From a bacterium (lineage in GTDB: Bacteria > UBP6 > JAFGXH01), in the NCBI GenBank assembly GCA_027064085.1, contig JAMOQH010000188.1:1-64000 (forward strand): a DNA stretch of 64,000 nt, read 5' to 3'. Numbering within the stretch: the first letter of the stretch is position 1; every line of letters begins with the position of its first letter. Below the pieces are notes generated by a model. That model saw only the letters and a program-made list of their open reading frames with translations, was not told where the DNA came from and did no database searches. Shown piece after piece: positions 1-13,100 of this stretch. The position numbers were made by a program, and so were the translations under genes.

Positions 1-242
1 AAATAAATTTTATTATCTTTAAGTTTAACACTCCAAAGTAAATCTTTTCTAAATTCTTTTAAGTCTTCTGATAAAAAATCTGTTTTTTCCTTTTTTAAAG
101 TTCTAAAATCTATATTTTTAACCCAATTTTCATTAATGAATCCTGTAATTAATTGTTTCATTAATATTTTATTATCTAAAAGCTCCTTTAAGATTTTATC
201 ATAACGGTTTTCTATTGTATTTTTTTTATCCTTATTTTTCAC
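1..242 (-). CDS. Rpn-family (PD-(D/E)XK, transposase_31-like) nuclease, N-terminal part, truncated by the window edge
   Basis: Not in the ORF track. The reverse complement from GTG at 242 reads VKNKDKKNTIENRYDKILKELLDNKILMKQLITGFINENWVKNIDFRTLKKEKTDFLSEDLKEFRKDLLWSVKLKDNKIYF. It has the 'RYDKIxKELL...DLLWxVK...IYF' pattern of Rpn/PDDEXK proteins. AGGAGG-type SD at about 250-256. Confidence 0.6.
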   Translation of the reverse strand, partial: MKNKDKKNTIENRYDKILKELLDNKILMKQLITGFINENWVKNIDFRTLKKEKTDFLSEDLKEFRKDLLWSVKLKDNKIY

Positions 243-505
243 TATTCAACCCTCCTAATAAGAGTATAACTTCTTTTATTTAAATGTGCAAGTGGAGAAT
301 ATAATTCATAATATGTAGTTTTTATGGAATTACAAATAGGGTAACGTGGTAAAAGATAAAATAAAGATGCTTCTTAAAAAACAAATTACGAATTAAAGTA
401 AGAGGAAGGATTTAAATATAAAATGAAGAAAAAAAATTATAAAAAAATGAATAAAAAACTATTCTTAAAGTCTAAAGTATATGTTTTAACTTTATTGGAG
501 GAAAT

Positions 506-1087
506 ATGAAAACATTATTAATGGGGTTTTTGTTATCAATAGTACTATTTGCAACTCCTGCATTTTCTGCAGATTATTATGGTCAAGAAGCTTGGCAAGT
601 ACCTATGGGGGTTAGTGTTGGTTTATCTGGTAATTATGGCGGTTGTACAGGTGATTGTGGAGAAGCTATCAAACCCGGTGTTGGAATTGGATTAAATATT
701 GCTTATAGGCCATCTATGAGCTTTGGTGTTTATTTAGAAGTTTTAGATAATTTTGTACATCCTGAGAATGAAGACGCAGATGTTGATTACACTTTTATAC
801 AAGCTAATTTGGGGTTAAATTTTTATTTATTTCCAGATAGCAAATTTCAACCTCTTGTTACTGGTGGTGTAGGTAATTTTCATATGAGAGCAGAAGATGA
901 TAATGGTAATGAATACGAAAGTGAAGAACAGCAAACTATTTTTCTAGGTTTTGGTGGAGAATATATTTTAAATGATAATATGACTATTCCTTTTAAATTA
1001 CAATATTCTAAAATTTTATTAAATGACAACGATACATCAAAAGATTCTCTTTGGAATGTTGTAGTTGGTTTTAACTATTATTTCTAG
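506..1087 (+). CDS. Outer-membrane beta-barrel-like protein with signal peptide
   Basis: N-terminal signal peptide (MKTLLMGFLLSIVLFATPAFSA), Gly/aromatic alternating strands, terminal aromatic F (FNYYF), SD GGAGG upstream. Confidence 0.6.
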   Translation: MKTLLMGFLLSIVLFATPAFSADYYGQEAWQVPMGVSVGLSGNYGGCTGDCGEAIKPGVGIGLNIAYRPSMSFGVYLEVLDNFVHPENEDADVDYTFIQANLGLNFYLFPDSKFQPLVTGGVGNFHMRAEDDNGNEYESEEQQTIFLGFGGEYILNDNMTIPFKLQYSKILLNDNDTSKDSLWNVVVGFNYYF

Positions 1088-1103
1088 TCATAATTTTAAA
1101 TAA

Positions 1104-1913
1104 ATGAACAAAATACTAAAAACTCAAAGACTTTACCCAAATGCAAAATTAAACTTATATCTTGAAGTAATTGGTCAAAGAGCTGATAATTATCATTTAC
1201 TTGAAACAATTATGGTTCCTATTTCGTTAAATGATGAGATACATATTACTATTTATGATAAAGGGGATATTTCTGTTAATACAAAAAATGTAGATATTCC
1301 ACAATCGGAGAATATAATATATAAAATATTAACAAGAGCTAAAAAAGAATTTAATTTAGAATTTGGAGCAAGAGTAATAGTTAAAAAATATATTCCTGCC
1401 GGGGCAGGGCTTGGTGGTGGAAGCAGTGATGGAGCATTTGTATTAAAGTTTTTAAATGAAGTATTGAATTTTGCAACAATAGAAGAGTTAATAAAATTTT
1501 CATCTGAAATTGGGGCGGATATACCATTTTTTATTATAAATAAACCTGCATTTTGTGAAGGAATAGGGGATATTATAACTCCCATTAAAATTCCCAAAAA
1601 TTTTTACTACTTATTTACCCCTAACTATCATGTAAATACGGCAAAAATATTTCAAAATAGAGCTAAGCTTATCTCTAAAAATGAGCTTTTTGGTAAATCT
1701 ATAGCTAAATACAAAGATAATATTTGGAATTACATAAAAGAAAATGATTTATTATATTTTAATAGATTAAGTGATTCTGTAAAAGCTATAGAGCCAAAAT
1801 TATTTAATATAGTTGAAGATAAATTTAATGAAGAGCTTTTTTTAACGGGAAGTGGTTCAACTTTTTATACTAATATTGCTAATAATGAACTAATTAAAGT
1901 TAATATTTTATAA
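1104..1913 (+). CDS. ispE: 4-diphosphocytidyl-2-C-methyl-D-erythritol kinase
   Basis: GHMP-kinase motif PAGAGLGGGSSDGA; N-terminal PNAKLNLYLEVIGQRADNYHLLETIMVPI; C-terminal LTGSGSTFY. Confidence 0.9.
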   Translation: MNKILKTQRLYPNAKLNLYLEVIGQRADNYHLLETIMVPISLNDEIHITIYDKGDISVNTKNVDIPQSENIIYKILTRAKKEFNLEFGARVIVKKYIPAGAGLGGGSSDGAFVLKFLNEVLNFATIEELIKFSSEIGADIPFFIINKPAFCEGIGDIITPIKIPKNFYYLFTPNYHVNTAKIFQNRAKLISKNELFGKSIAKYKDNIWNYIKENDLLYFNRLSDSVKAIEPKLFNIVEDKFNEELFLTGSGSTFYTNIANNELIKVNIL

Positions 1914-2900
1914 TCCGGCAGAATTTCTAAGTCTTTGCATTGTTTTTGAAGATATTTCTCTTGCCTTTAATGCTCCTTCTCTTAGCATTCTGTCAATTTC
2001 TGCTTTATCATTTATTATAGTATTATAATTTTCTCTATAAGGAGCAAAAACTTCTTCAAGTTTTTCAAAAAGGGTTTGTTTTGCGTTTCCCCAGCCCATT
2101 CCGCCTGCTTCATAGCGTTTTCTTAAATCATTTTGTTCACTCTTTGATGCAAAAAGTTTATAAAGTGCAAAAACATTGCATTCATCAGGGTTTTTAGCTT
2201 CTTCTATACCTTGAGAGTTTGTTTTGATTTTCATTACTAGTTTTCTAAGTTTTTTAGTTGGTAAAAATGGAGAAATTACATTGTTATATGATTTACTCAT
2301 TTTTCTTCCGTCTAATCCCGGTATTAATTCCATTGTTTGGTTAATTAATGGTTCTGGAATAGTTAAAATTTCTTTTTTATAGTTATAATTAATTGCCTGA
2401 GCGATATCTACTGCAATTTCTATATGCTGTTTTTGGTCTTTTCCAACAGGGACAACATTGGTATCAAACATTAATATATCTGCAGCCATAAGTACAGGAT
2501 AAGTAAATAATCCCATATTGATATTAAAATCATCGTCTTTGTTGTTTTCTTTATTTGCTGCAACAACAGCTTTATAAGCATGAGCCCTATTCATTAGGCC
2601 TTTTGCTGTAAAAGCAGATAAAAAAACAGAAAGTTCAAATATTTCAGGAATATCAGATTGTTTATAAAATAAAACTTCTTTAGTATTAAGTCCAAATGCG
2701 AGCCATGTAGCGGCAATTTCATATGTTAATTCGTTTAATGATTTTGGGTCTTTTATAGAATTAAGTGCATGATAATCAGCTATAAAATATCGTGCATCAT
2801 AATTTTTTGCAAGTTCTAGTGCTGGTTTAATTGCTCCAAGATAATTACCTATATGAGGAGTTCCTGTGGGCTTGATTCCTGTTAATGCTATTTTTTTCAT
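1908..2900 (-). CDS. trpS: Tryptophanyl-tRNA synthetase
   Basis: Class I aaRS motifs PTGTPHIGNYLGAI and GRKMSKSYNN. Start refined to MKKIALTG (ATG at 2900, SD GGAG) from ORF start 2927. Confidence 0.92.
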   Translation of the reverse strand: MKKIALTGIKPTGTPHIGNYLGAIKPALELAKNYDARYFIADYHALNSIKDPKSLNELTYEIAATWLAFGLNTKEVLFYKQSDIPEIFELSVFLSAFTAKGLMNRAHAYKAVVAANKENNKDDDFNINMGLFTYPVLMAADILMFDTNVVPVGKDQKQHIEIAVDIAQAINYNYKKEILTIPEPLINQTMELIPGLDGRKMSKSYNNVISPFLPTKKLRKLVMKIKTNSQGIEEAKNPDECNVFALYKLFASKSEQNDLRKRYEAGGMGWGNAKQTLFEKLEEVFAPYRENYNTIINDKAEIDRMLREGALKAREISSKTMQRLRNSAGL

Positions 2901-3114
2901 ATTTATCTCCATTTTAATCCATTTCAAAATAACAGATTTATATGTTTAACATAAACAAGATATCTTGTCATTTTATTTTTAATTATACTATAATATTTAT
3001 GTAAAAAAGAATCTTAAAATTTTGTTATAAAACACTTATAATCTAATAATAAAAACTTATAATAACTATAAAAATAGAAAAAAATAAAAAATAAAAAAAA
3101 ATATGAATATTTCC

Positions 3115-3143
3115 TTGACTTTTAGAAAAACTAATAATATAAC
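3115..3143 (+). promoter_or_regulatory. Sigma70-type promoter TTGACT-N17-TATAAC upstream of citrate synthase
   Basis: TTGACT at 3115-3120, TATAAC at 3138-3143, 17-nt spacer. Confidence 0.6.
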
Positions 3144-3187
3144 TTTTAAAGTTAGTTTATTTAATTTTTATATCTTTGGAGGATATG

Positions 3188-4495
3188 ATGAGTAAAATGA
3201 AAGATTTATTTGCAAGTAAAGCTATCCCTATGGGAAAAGAAATCAAAGCAATGTTAAAAGAACATGGTAACAAAGTTATTTCAGAAGTTACATTAGCTCA
3301 AGCTTATGGTGGAATGAGAGGTGTTAAAGGGTTAGTTGGTGAAACTAGTGCATTAGATCCATATAAAGGAATTCGTTTCAGAGGATATTCTATTCCTGAA
3401 CTTCAAGATAAACTTCCTAAAGCTCCTGGTGGAGAAGAGCCTTTACCTGAAGGATTATTTTATTTAATGCTTACTGGTGAATTACCAACAGAAGAAGATG
3501 TTAAAGGAATTACAAAAGATTGGGCAGAAAGAGCTAAATCTATACCTGCACATGTATTTACTCTGTTAGATTCTATGCCTACAGATGCTCACCCTATGAC
3601 ACAATTTATTGCTGCAATTGCTGCAATGCAAACAGATAGTACATTTGCTAAAAAATATAGAGAAGGAATGCCTAAAACTGAATATTGGGATCCTATGTTT
3701 GAAGATGCTCAAACTTTAATTGCAAGACTTCCTAGAGTTGCTGCTTATATTTATAGAAGAACTTATAAAAATGGTGAACATATTGAGCCTAATTATGATT
3801 TAGACTGGGCAGGAAACTTTGCACATATGTTAGGTTTTGGTGATAATAAAGAATTTACTGAATTAATGAGATTATATTTAACTATTCATGCAGATCATGA
3901 AACAGGTAATGTTTCTGCTCATACAACTAGATTAGTTGGAAGTGCATTAAGTGATGCTTATTTATCATTATCAGCTGCAATGGGTGGCTTGGCTGGTCCT
4001 TTACATGGACTAGCAAATCAAGAAGTTCTTCGTTGGGTTATGGAGCTTAAAGAAAAATTAGGTGGAACACCTAATCAAGAGCAAATTAAAACTGCACTTT
4101 GGGATACATTGAATAGTGGTCAAGTTATTCCTGGATATGGACATGCTGTATTAAGAAAGCCAGACCCTCGTTATATGGCTCAAAGAGAATTCGCACTTAA
4201 ACATTTACCAGATGATGAATTATTTAAAGTAGTTAGTAATATCTACGAAGTGGCTCCAAATGTATTATTAGAGCATGGAAAAGCTAAAAATCCATGGCCT
4301 AATGTTGATGCACATAGTGGTGTTTTACTTGTTCATTATGGTTTAACTGATTATGATTTTTATACAGTTATGTTTGGTGTTTCTAGAGCTATGGGTGTTT
4401 TAGCTTCATTAACATGGGATAGAGCTTTAGGATTATCAATTGAAAGACCTAAGTCTGTTACAACTGAATGGGTTAAAAATGAGTTCTTAAAATAA
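3188..4495 (+). CDS. gltA: Citrate synthase, eukaryotic (mitochondrial)-like type
   Basis: Long near-matches to mitochondrial citrate synthase: [97 protein letters not shown] 3188 follows GGAGG. Confidence 0.95.
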   Translation: MSKMKDLFASKAIPMGKEIKAMLKEHGNKVISEVTLAQAYGGMRGVKGLVGETSALDPYKGIRFRGYSIPELQDKLPKAPGGEEPLPEGLFYLMLTGELPTEEDVKGITKDWAERAKSIPAHVFTLLDSMPTDAHPMTQFIAAIAAMQTDSTFAKKYREGMPKTEYWDPMFEDAQTLIARLPRVAAYIYRRTYKNGEHIEPNYDLDWAGNFAHMLGFGDNKEFTELMRLYLTIHADHETGNVSAHTTRLVGSALSDAYLSLSAAMGGLAGPLHGLANQEVLRWVMELKEKLGGTPNQEQIKTALWDTLNSGQVIPGYGHAVLRKPDPRYMAQREFALKHLPDDELFKVVSNIYEVAPNVLLEHGKAKNPWPNVDAHSGVLLVHYGLTDYDFYTVMFGVSRAMGVLASLTWDRALGLSIERPKSVTTEWVKNEFLK

Positions 4496-4515
4496 GAATT
4501 TAATTTTAAGTTAAT

Positions 4516-4545
4516 AAAAAAGGGGGGGTAAAACCCCCTTTTTTA
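4516..4545. terminator. Bidirectional rho-independent terminator between convergent gltA and tdh
   Basis: AAAAAGGGGGGGTAAAACCCCCTTTTTT inverted repeat with A/T tracts on both sides. Confidence 0.85.
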
Positions 4546-5583
4546 TTACCATTCTAAAATAACTTTCCCACTTTTCCCACTTTTCATAATATCAAAACCT
4601 TTTTGAAAATCATCTATTTTAAATTTATGCGTAATAATTGGAGAAATATCAAGACCGGATCTAATCATTTGTTCCATTTTATACCATGTTTCAAACATTT
4701 CTCGCCCATATATACCTTTTAGCTGTAATCCTTTAAATATTACATTATCCCATTCTATTCCTGTTCCATTAGGAAGTATTCCAAGCATAGCAATTTTCCC
4801 TCCATGATACATATACTGTAGCATATCATTAAAGCCTGCAGGAGAACCACTCATTTCAAGCCCCACATCAAAGCCATTACTCATACCAAGTTCATTCATA
4901 ACATCTTTAATCTTTTCACCCTTTTTAGGATTAACTACTCTTGTTGCCCCCATTTTTTTTGCTAAATTTAGCCTATAGTCACTTAAATCTGTTACTACTA
5001 TATGTCTTGCCCCTACAAAACGACTTATTGCAACTGCAATACTGCCAATTAATCCAGAACCCGTAATTAACACATCCTCTCCAAGCATAGGAAAAGAAAG
5101 GGCTGTGTGAGTTGCATTGCCAAAAGGGTCAAAAATACTCGCTAAGTCATCAGATATGTCAGGGTGTAGCTTTACCGCATTTCTTCCTGGAATAGATAAG
5201 TACTCCGCAAATGCCCCTGTTCTATTTACTCCAACACCAACCGTATTTGAACAAAGATGTTGTTGACCTTTTCTACAATTTCTACAAGAACCACAGGTTA
5301 TATGGCCTTCTCCTGTAACTCTATCTCCTATTTTTAAATTTCTTACACCGCTTCCAATTTCTACAATTTCACCAACATATTCATGGCCAGTTACCATAGG
5401 ATAAGGAATTGTTTTTTGAGCCCAATCATCCCAGTTATAAATATGTAAATCTGTTCCACAAATAGCAGTTTTTTTGATTTTTATCAAAACATCATTTATT
5501 CCAATTTCTGGAACATCAACTTCATCCATCCAAATACCTTCTTTAGGGTATTTTTTTACTAATGCTTTCATTTTGGTAGTCAT
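4546..5583 (-). CDS. tdh: L-threonine 3-dehydrogenase (Zn-dependent)
   Basis: [35 protein letters not shown]; structural Zn cysteines [15 protein letters not shown]. Confidence 0.9.
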   Translation of the reverse strand: MTTKMKALVKKYPKEGIWMDEVDVPEIGINDVLIKIKKTAICGTDLHIYNWDDWAQKTIPYPMVTGHEYVGEIVEIGSGVRNLKIGDRVTGEGHITCGSCRNCRKGQQHLCSNTVGVGVNRTGAFAEYLSIPGRNAVKLHPDISDDLASIFDPFGNATHTALSFPMLGEDVLITGSGLIGSIAVAISRFVGARHIVVTDLSDYRLNLAKKMGATRVVNPKKGEKIKDVMNELGMSNGFDVGLEMSGSPAGFNDMLQYMYHGGKIAMLGILPNGTGIEWDNVIFKGLQLKGIYGREMFETWYKMEQMIRSGLDISPIITHKFKIDDFQKGFDIMKSGKSGKVILEW

Positions 5584-5787
5584 AATTGCCTCATAAATAA
5601 ACTATGTAATTTATAATACCATTTGAGTAGTTATTCAAGTTTTTTGTATTTTTTATTGATTATGTAAAATTAATTTGCAAATTAAAGTTGCAAATTGCGA
5701 AGAAAACACTGTTGTTTAGGTTATTTCTAAGCTCTTGTTTGCTAGTAGCAGTGGTTGATGAGCCAAATAAATATTTAAAACAAGCGT

Positions 5788-7173
5788 TTAAGGCTTTAAA
5801 TCATAGTCTTTAATTTTCGTTAATAGTGTTTTATAGCTAACTTTAAGTATTTTTGATGCATTCGTCCTATTCCAATTAACAGATTTAAGAACTTTCAAAA
5901 TATGATGTGACTCAGCTTTTCTAATTGCATTTTCTGTAACAACTTGTAGTGGTGTTGTTTCTTCAAATTCTTCAAGTTCTTCAAATTCTTCTTTTTGGGG
6001 GTCTATAATTTCGTCTTGTATTTTAATTCCTAAAACATCTGTAGTAATTGTGTTATTTTCTGATAATATAACTGCTCTTTCTATTATATTTTTTAACTCC
6101 CTTATATTTCCTCTATATTTATAATTAAGTAATATGTTTTTTGTTTTTTCCGAAACAGTAACAATAGGTTTATTAAACTCCTTAGAAAACTGACTAATAA
6201 AGTAATCAATAAGTAAAAGTATATCCTCTTTTCTCTCTGAAAGAGTAGGGATTTTAATTGGTATTACAGAAATTCTAAAATATAAATCTTGTCTAAATTG
6301 CTTTTTATCAATCAATTCATTTAAATCTTGGTTAGTTGCACTTATTAGCCTAACATTTGTTTTAATTGCCTTTGTTCCACCTACTCTTAAAAACTCTTTT
6401 TCTTGAAGAACTCTTAATAGTTTAGATTGCATAAGAAATGGTAATTCTCCTATTTCATCAAGAAATATTGTTCCATTTTTTGCAACTTCAAATAAGCCAA
6501 TTTTAGTTGAATTAGCTCCTGTAAAAGCTCCTTTTTCATAACCAAAAAGCTCTGCTTCCATTAATTCTGAAGGAATTGCTGCACAATTTATTGCAACAAG
6601 AGGATATTTAGCTCTGTTGGATTTATAATGTAAGTATTTTGCAAAAACCTCTTTCCCAGTACCACTTTCACCATAAAATAACACTGAACTATTGGTTTGA
6701 CTAACTTTTTCAACAATTTTAATAGTTTTTTTGAATGCAGTAGATTCTCCAATAATATTAACTTCTTCATTAAACTTATTCAAAAAAGATTTCATTTTAT
6801 TATCTGACTTAAACTTACTAACTTTTAAAATTTGATTTATTTTGTATAATAAAAAATCTACTTCAAAGGGTTTTTCAATGAATTCTGTGATTCCAAATTT
6901 CATTGACTCTATTGCGTCTTGAACTTTAGCGTATGCTGTCATTAAAATAAATGGAATATTTAAATCTTTTTTTCTTATTACTTTAAGAAAATCAATTCCT
7001 GACATTTCACTCATTCTTAAATCAGAAACAATTAAATTAATGGTTTTATCAACCAGTGTTAATGCTTGTTCTGCTGATTTTGCAACAACAACTTCATAAC
7101 CTTCTATTTCAAGATTGGTTTTGAGCATTTTTCTCATACTTGGCTTATCATCTACAATTAAAATTTTTGCCAT
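5788..7173 (-). CDS. NtrC-family sigma-54-dependent response regulator (REC-AAA-Fis HTH)
   Basis: REC domain ([11 protein letters not shown]...[11 protein letters not shown]); [34 protein letters not shown]-terminal [20 protein letters not shown]. Confidence 0.92.
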   Translation of the reverse strand: MAKILIVDDKPSMRKMLKTNLEIEGYEVVVAKSAEQALTLVDKTINLIVSDLRMSEMSGIDFLKVIRKKDLNIPFILMTAYAKVQDAIESMKFGITEFIEKPFEVDFLLYKINQILKVSKFKSDNKMKSFLNKFNEEVNIIGESTAFKKTIKIVEKVSQTNSSVLFYGESGTGKEVFAKYLHYKSNRAKYPLVAINCAAIPSELMEAELFGYEKGAFTGANSTKIGLFEVAKNGTIFLDEIGELPFLMQSKLLRVLQEKEFLRVGGTKAIKTNVRLISATNQDLNELIDKKQFRQDLYFRISVIPIKIPTLSERKEDILLLIDYFISQFSKEFNKPIVTVSEKTKNILLNYKYRGNIRELKNIIERAVILSENNTITTDVLGIKIQDEIIDPQKEEFEELEEFEETTPLQVVTENAIRKAESHHILKVLKSVNWNRTNASKILKVSYKTLLTKIKDYDLKP

Positions 7174-7174
7174 A

Positions 7175-10100
7175 TTACTTAACTCTTATTCCGATATTTA
7201 AAGAATCTCTAAGCTCCAAATAGTTTTCAGAAACAGAATATTTAATTAAATCATCTGTCTTTTCTTTAAGTGGTAATTTAGAGAATGAGCTACTATCTTC
7301 TCTAATTACTTTAATTGCTCTATTAATATCACCACACATAATAAGTCCAACTCTATTGGCTGTTAATTCAATGTTGTTAAGCCATGGGTTTAAATCTATT
7401 GCACCTGAAGAAGAAAGTTTCTCTATTAGTGCTGCTGTATCACTTGGGGTTGATTTATTAAGTACTTTTTGTAATTTTGAATATTCTTTACCAACTTGTA
7501 TGCTTGGAACAAATACAGATAAAATTACTTTAAAAAATTCATGAATACCAATGCCTACACTGTCTGAAATATCTACAAGATAAAATTCTGATAGTAGATA
7601 AAATAGATGCCTTCCTAAATAGAATGATGTTTCAATATCATCTCTATCTGCAATCATGTCATTGCCAAGAACAATTACTGATTTAGGCTTAGTGTTTTCA
7701 ATTCTGATACCTTTAAAGCTAGCTGATTTATAAAAATCATAATTTGGTAATCCAATGGAATTCATAACATTTGCTGCAACTTTATAAACTCTACTTTCTT
7801 TTGACATTAAATCTCTTTTTGCATCAATATCAGCGATATGTTTTACTTTTTTCTTTCTATAAAAATTAGCAATAATACCTGAAACTCTAGAAAATACTTC
7901 ATTGATTGCAATTTGGGTATTAGCAGGATAAACATATTTTTCTAAAGTTGCACGGCTTAATGTTTGATTAATTTTTATTTGCATAATTGGTTTATATGAA
8001 TTATAAAAATTTGCCTCATCTTCGGTTGCTTTATTGGAATATGATAATAGAGCAGAATAACAAAATGCTCTATCATATTTCTTCTTTTCGCTATACAGTC
8101 TAACAAGAGAGTGTAGTGAGTCAAAATTTATTTCTGATTTTAGATTATTAAGATGTAAGTCAATTGCTCTATCATAATATTCTGGTAATCTTTCACATAA
8201 GTCAATTAATTTTTGTTTAACTTCACTATTATTAGAGTCTAAATTAATTAATTTTTCATATACATTAATTGCTTTTGCATAATTTTGTAATTGATTAGTA
8301 TATAGTACTGATAGTTTTTCATAAATATATTTAGATAAATCAATATCGGTAGGTGATAATTTAGAGAGAATATTAATATATATCTTTTCTAAATCAGCAA
8401 ATGCAGAAACATTGGTTAATAATTTTTCTATTGCCGTAATAACTTTTGAGTTTTTAAAGTTAAATTCTAAAATTTTTACTAAATATTTTAAAGAATTCTT
8501 TGTATCATTAATTTTATTATAATATAAATCTGCTAAACGATAATAAATTACTTCTTTTTCTTCATTTTGGTCAATAAAATTTAACTTATCCTCTAGAGTT
8601 ACTATGAAATTTTTAAAATCACCCAGTGCTTCATATATTTCTAACATGTGATTTAAAATAGTTAGGTTTTTTAAATTTTCCTGAATTAGAAATTCAAAAT
8701 GAGAAATGGCTTTTTTATTATTTTTCAATTCATTTTTATATATTAATGCAATTTCATAATGGATTTTTAATTTTTCATCATAGTCGTTAATTTTCTTTAA
8801 TATTTTATTATAATATTCAATTACCTTAGGCCACTGAGATGCCCTTTTATAGGAGTCAACAGCAAATTTTAAAGCATCAATATTATATTCATCAATAATC
8901 AAAGCTTTGTTGAAATATTTTTCACCCTTTTCAAACTCTTTTAAATCAGAGTATGAAACACCTAACTTAACATACATATCACCAAGAGTATTAACTTCAA
9001 TATCATCAAAATAATGAACAAGTCTTTGTTTTGCAACAGAAATTACCGTTTCGGATTTTCTGTTTTGAACAGAAACCTTATATAGTAATTCCAAATTCTC
9101 TTTAAATAATTTATTTAAATTAAATGCTTGTAAAGAATATTCATATACTAACTCTGCTTCTATATTCAAAAAGTTTTTAGCCATTGCTCTTCTAAAGTAG
9201 TGTAATTCTCTGTTTTCTCTATCACCTTCTAAAATAATTTCAAAATGAGTATCATACAATTTGTTTAGGTTATCGAAATCTTCTGCAATAAAATATAAGT
9301 TACTTAAACTCATAATAGCTTCTGGATTAGTTTGCAAGTTTAAACTTTCTTCAAATGCATATATCGCAGAAGACGGGTCATCTAATTTTTCAACATATAA
9401 TTTACCAATTTCATTGTTTAACTCAATTAGCTTAGTTTGATCTTCAATTAATTCCTTAAGATTTTCTAAATATGAAATAGTTGATTCATAATCTTCTAAA
9501 GTAAAAGAAATTTCCTTTAATTTTATAGCAGCGTTAATAAAATCATATTTATTGTTTAGTGCTAATTCAAATGCAGATTTTGCATCTTCTAGTGAGTTAA
9601 GTTGAGTTTCTTGTATTAAACCTATTTTATAAAATGCTTCTGCTGCTTGCTCTGTATCTTCAGTAGAATTTGCAACATCAGATAATAAATTAATAATTTC
9701 GCCCCAATCTTCTTTTGCCTCAAATATTTCAAATAATCCCTTTGTTGCTTCTTTACTAGCAGGGTTTTCTTGAAGAGCTAAATCAAAAAATTCCTTTGCT
9801 GTATCAAAATCTTGATATTCTTTTACATAAATATTTGCCAATGAATTAAAATAATTTACTCTTCTTATTTCATCATTCTCAAAATCAATTAATTTCCTGT
9901 ATAATTCAACGAGGTCTTCCCAATTGTTATTGGTGTTAAATATTCGAATTAAATTATCTGCAGCTTCAATATTTTCAGGCTCATATTCATTTATAACATT
10001 AAAATACATTGAAATAGCATCGTCTATTTTATCTTGTTTTTCTAATAAATTAGAAAGTTTTAGCATTGATACTATTTTAAAATTACTATCATTATTAATT

Positions 10101-13100
10101 AAGAAATTTAATAGAATTGACAACTCTTCCCAGTTTTCTTGTTTTCTATAGCTGTTTTCTAAAACATTAAAAGCATCTTCATTATTGATATCTAGTTTGA
10201 TAATTTCATTATAAGATTTTAATACTAATTGTTTATCAAACTCATTCGCAAAATCAATTACCTGTAACCACAAACTTATTTTTTCTTCATAATCATCAAT
10301 GTGCTTGATCTTTTTCTGATAAACATTAACAAGTTTAGGATAATTTTCAGTATCATTATAGATTCTATCTAGATTTTCTAAAGCATCAATCTCATCATCA
10401 TATAAATTTACTAACTCTTCAAGAACCTCAGATGCTTTCTCAATATTTTCTAAGTTTTCCTCATAATTAGATGATAGTTTATAATAGTATTCTTTAATAG
10501 TGGAGTCATCTTCTTCTAAATCTATTATTCTTTCCAGAATATTAGATAGTTCACTCCAGTTTCCTTCCTGTGAATATAGGGATTCTAGATTAAATAGTAT
10601 TTCTTTATTTTTAGGCTCTAAGTTTAATAATAATTTATATCTTTTTATTGAGTTTTCAATATCTCCTAGTTCATCTCTATAAACGCTAGCAATATTTTTT
10701 ATTAGAGAATTTTTTAAACTATCGTCAGTTAAAATATTTAATATTTTATCTGCAGTATCGATATATAAGTTCCAAAGTCCTGACTGTTCACCTAAACTAT
10801 TAAATATTTCTAATAATTCGGCATTATTTATAAACAATGCTAATGTTTTAGCAATATATTCAAAAGCTTTTTCATAATCGGCAATATTTTCTATTAAAAT
10901 ATTAATAATCTTTATATAGGTAGGATAATTATCATCTAAAAGAAGTATTTTTAATTCAAGCAAAGGAATGATTTGCTCCCAGTCATCAAGTCCTTCATAT
11001 AAACCAATAAGACTTTCAATTACTTCTAAATTTTTATCATCTAGTTCAATGATTGCCTTGTATGCCTCAATTGCTCTTTCTGAGTCTCCTATCTTATCAA
11101 GAGAAATATCTGCAATTCTCTTGTATAGAGCGAGTTTTTCATCTAATTCATTAACGGTAGAAAGTTTATCATCTAATATAATAATTAGTTCATCATACAT
11201 TTCTTGTGATTCATATATTCCAATTAAACGATTTAAAGTAGCGTTTCTTTTAGGAAAGAATTCTAAATCTCTACTTGCGATTTGAACAACTTCATCATAG
11301 CTTTCATATTCTATTAGTTTATTTTCAAATAAATCAAAGTTTTCAAGTAGTAAATCCTTAATGTTTAAATTTAATTCTTTGATATATTTAAGAATTAAGG
11401 AGTCATTATAAGATGAGTTAAAATCATCATAACCTTGTTCTAATGTTGAAATTAAAACTCTCATAATATCAAAAAATTCATCAATTAGAGCATTTTCTAA
11501 GAAAATATTTTTTAATTCTAGTAAAGCAGCAAGGTATTGAGGTTCTATTTCTAAAATTGCTTGAAATTTCTCAATTGCTTTATTGTAATTATTTAACTTT
11601 TCTTTATTATTATACAGTTCTGCCAAAGTATTAAAATAGGAAATTCTTTCATTATCTTCTAAATCTAAACCATATTCTAAAATATAGTTTTCATAATTTT
11701 CAGCTAATTTTTCTATGTTGTTATTAGTGGAGTATAATTCTATTAAGTTTAAGTATGCTTCTTTTTTTTCAAGATTAATATCTAAAATATTATTCCAAAC
11801 TTCTTCAGCTTCATCCCACTTACCTTCTTCTTTATATATTCTTCCTAGTTTTAATAAAACATCAACTCTATCATCTTCTTCTAGTTCTGTATTTAGAATT
11901 AGCTTGTAAATTTCTACTAATGCATCTTTTCTTCCTTCATTTAAAACTTCAAGCATCTTTAAAACATCAATATTATTTGGCGAAATTTCAATAATTTTAT
12001 TAAGAGTTAAAATAGTTGATTCTTTATCATTTAATTCGTATTCTTGAATTGTTGCAAGTTTTTGTAAAATATCTATTTTCTCTTCATCAACTTTAGACAG
12101 AACAGATAGTTTGTTGTAAATACCCTCTAAAGCCTTAAAATCTCCATTATTTTGATAAATAATTTCCAACTTTTGTAGAACATCAATATTTTCAGAATAA
12201 AGAGTATATTTCAAGAAATGTTCTTTAGCCTTTTCTAGATTATCCATATATTCAAAGTACAACTCACCAAGTTTTAGGTGTAATTTATCACTTAGTGTTT
12301 CATCTTTAATACTTTCAATATTTAATTCAATAAAAGATATAAAGTCTTCATAATTTGAAAGAGTATCTGTTAAGTCAATCAGCTTGTAACCTAAATCTGA
12401 ATCAAAATCAAGCACAAATGCTTTCTTATAGAAATCATATGCTTCTTCAAAATTACTTAAATACTCTTCATTTACTTTTGAGATATTAATATATAAATCT
12501 TTTTTATTTTCAGGTGTTTTAATAAAATCAACTTTCTTTTTTAGAATGCTTACATATCTATCCCAATCTTCTAATTTTAGAAAACTATCCTTTAGGGTTT
12601 CTAAGATACTATTTTTGATATCATTGTTACTTTCATCTAATTCATCAAAAATAATTTCTAATTCATCAAGAGCTAGACCATTATTGTAGTCAATTTCTAT
12701 TATTTTTTGATATGTTTTTACAGCCATTGACATATCATTAAGCATTTCTTTGTATATTTCTGAAATTCTATTGTATAATTCAATTTTTTCTTGAGGATTT
12801 TCGACTATTTCTGTTTGTTCTGTTAATAATTCAACTAATTGCTGGAAAAGTCCTAATTCACTTAAATATATAGCTAGCTTTTCATAATATTCTAGATTAT
12901 TTGGTTCTAGGTCTTTTAAATCATATAGTGCACTAATTACCACATTTTTATCTTCAATAAAATCTTCAGAAATATTTGATTTTTTAGTTAATAATAATAA
13001 TTTTAGTTCATAGGGTAATTTCTCATCTTTTGTTTCAAGAGTATCTGATTCATTAATCTCGTTAGTTTCATTGATTTCAGAATCAGAAACTTCACTGTTT

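Noticed and set aside
7356-11909. Plus-strand ORFs inside the giant TPR gene (7356, 9924, 10500, 10968, 11715)
   Set aside because: Antisense to a clear 3869-aa coding gene; low-complexity Ser/Ile/Leu-rich translations typical of antisense reading of acidic, Leu/Glu-rich codons.
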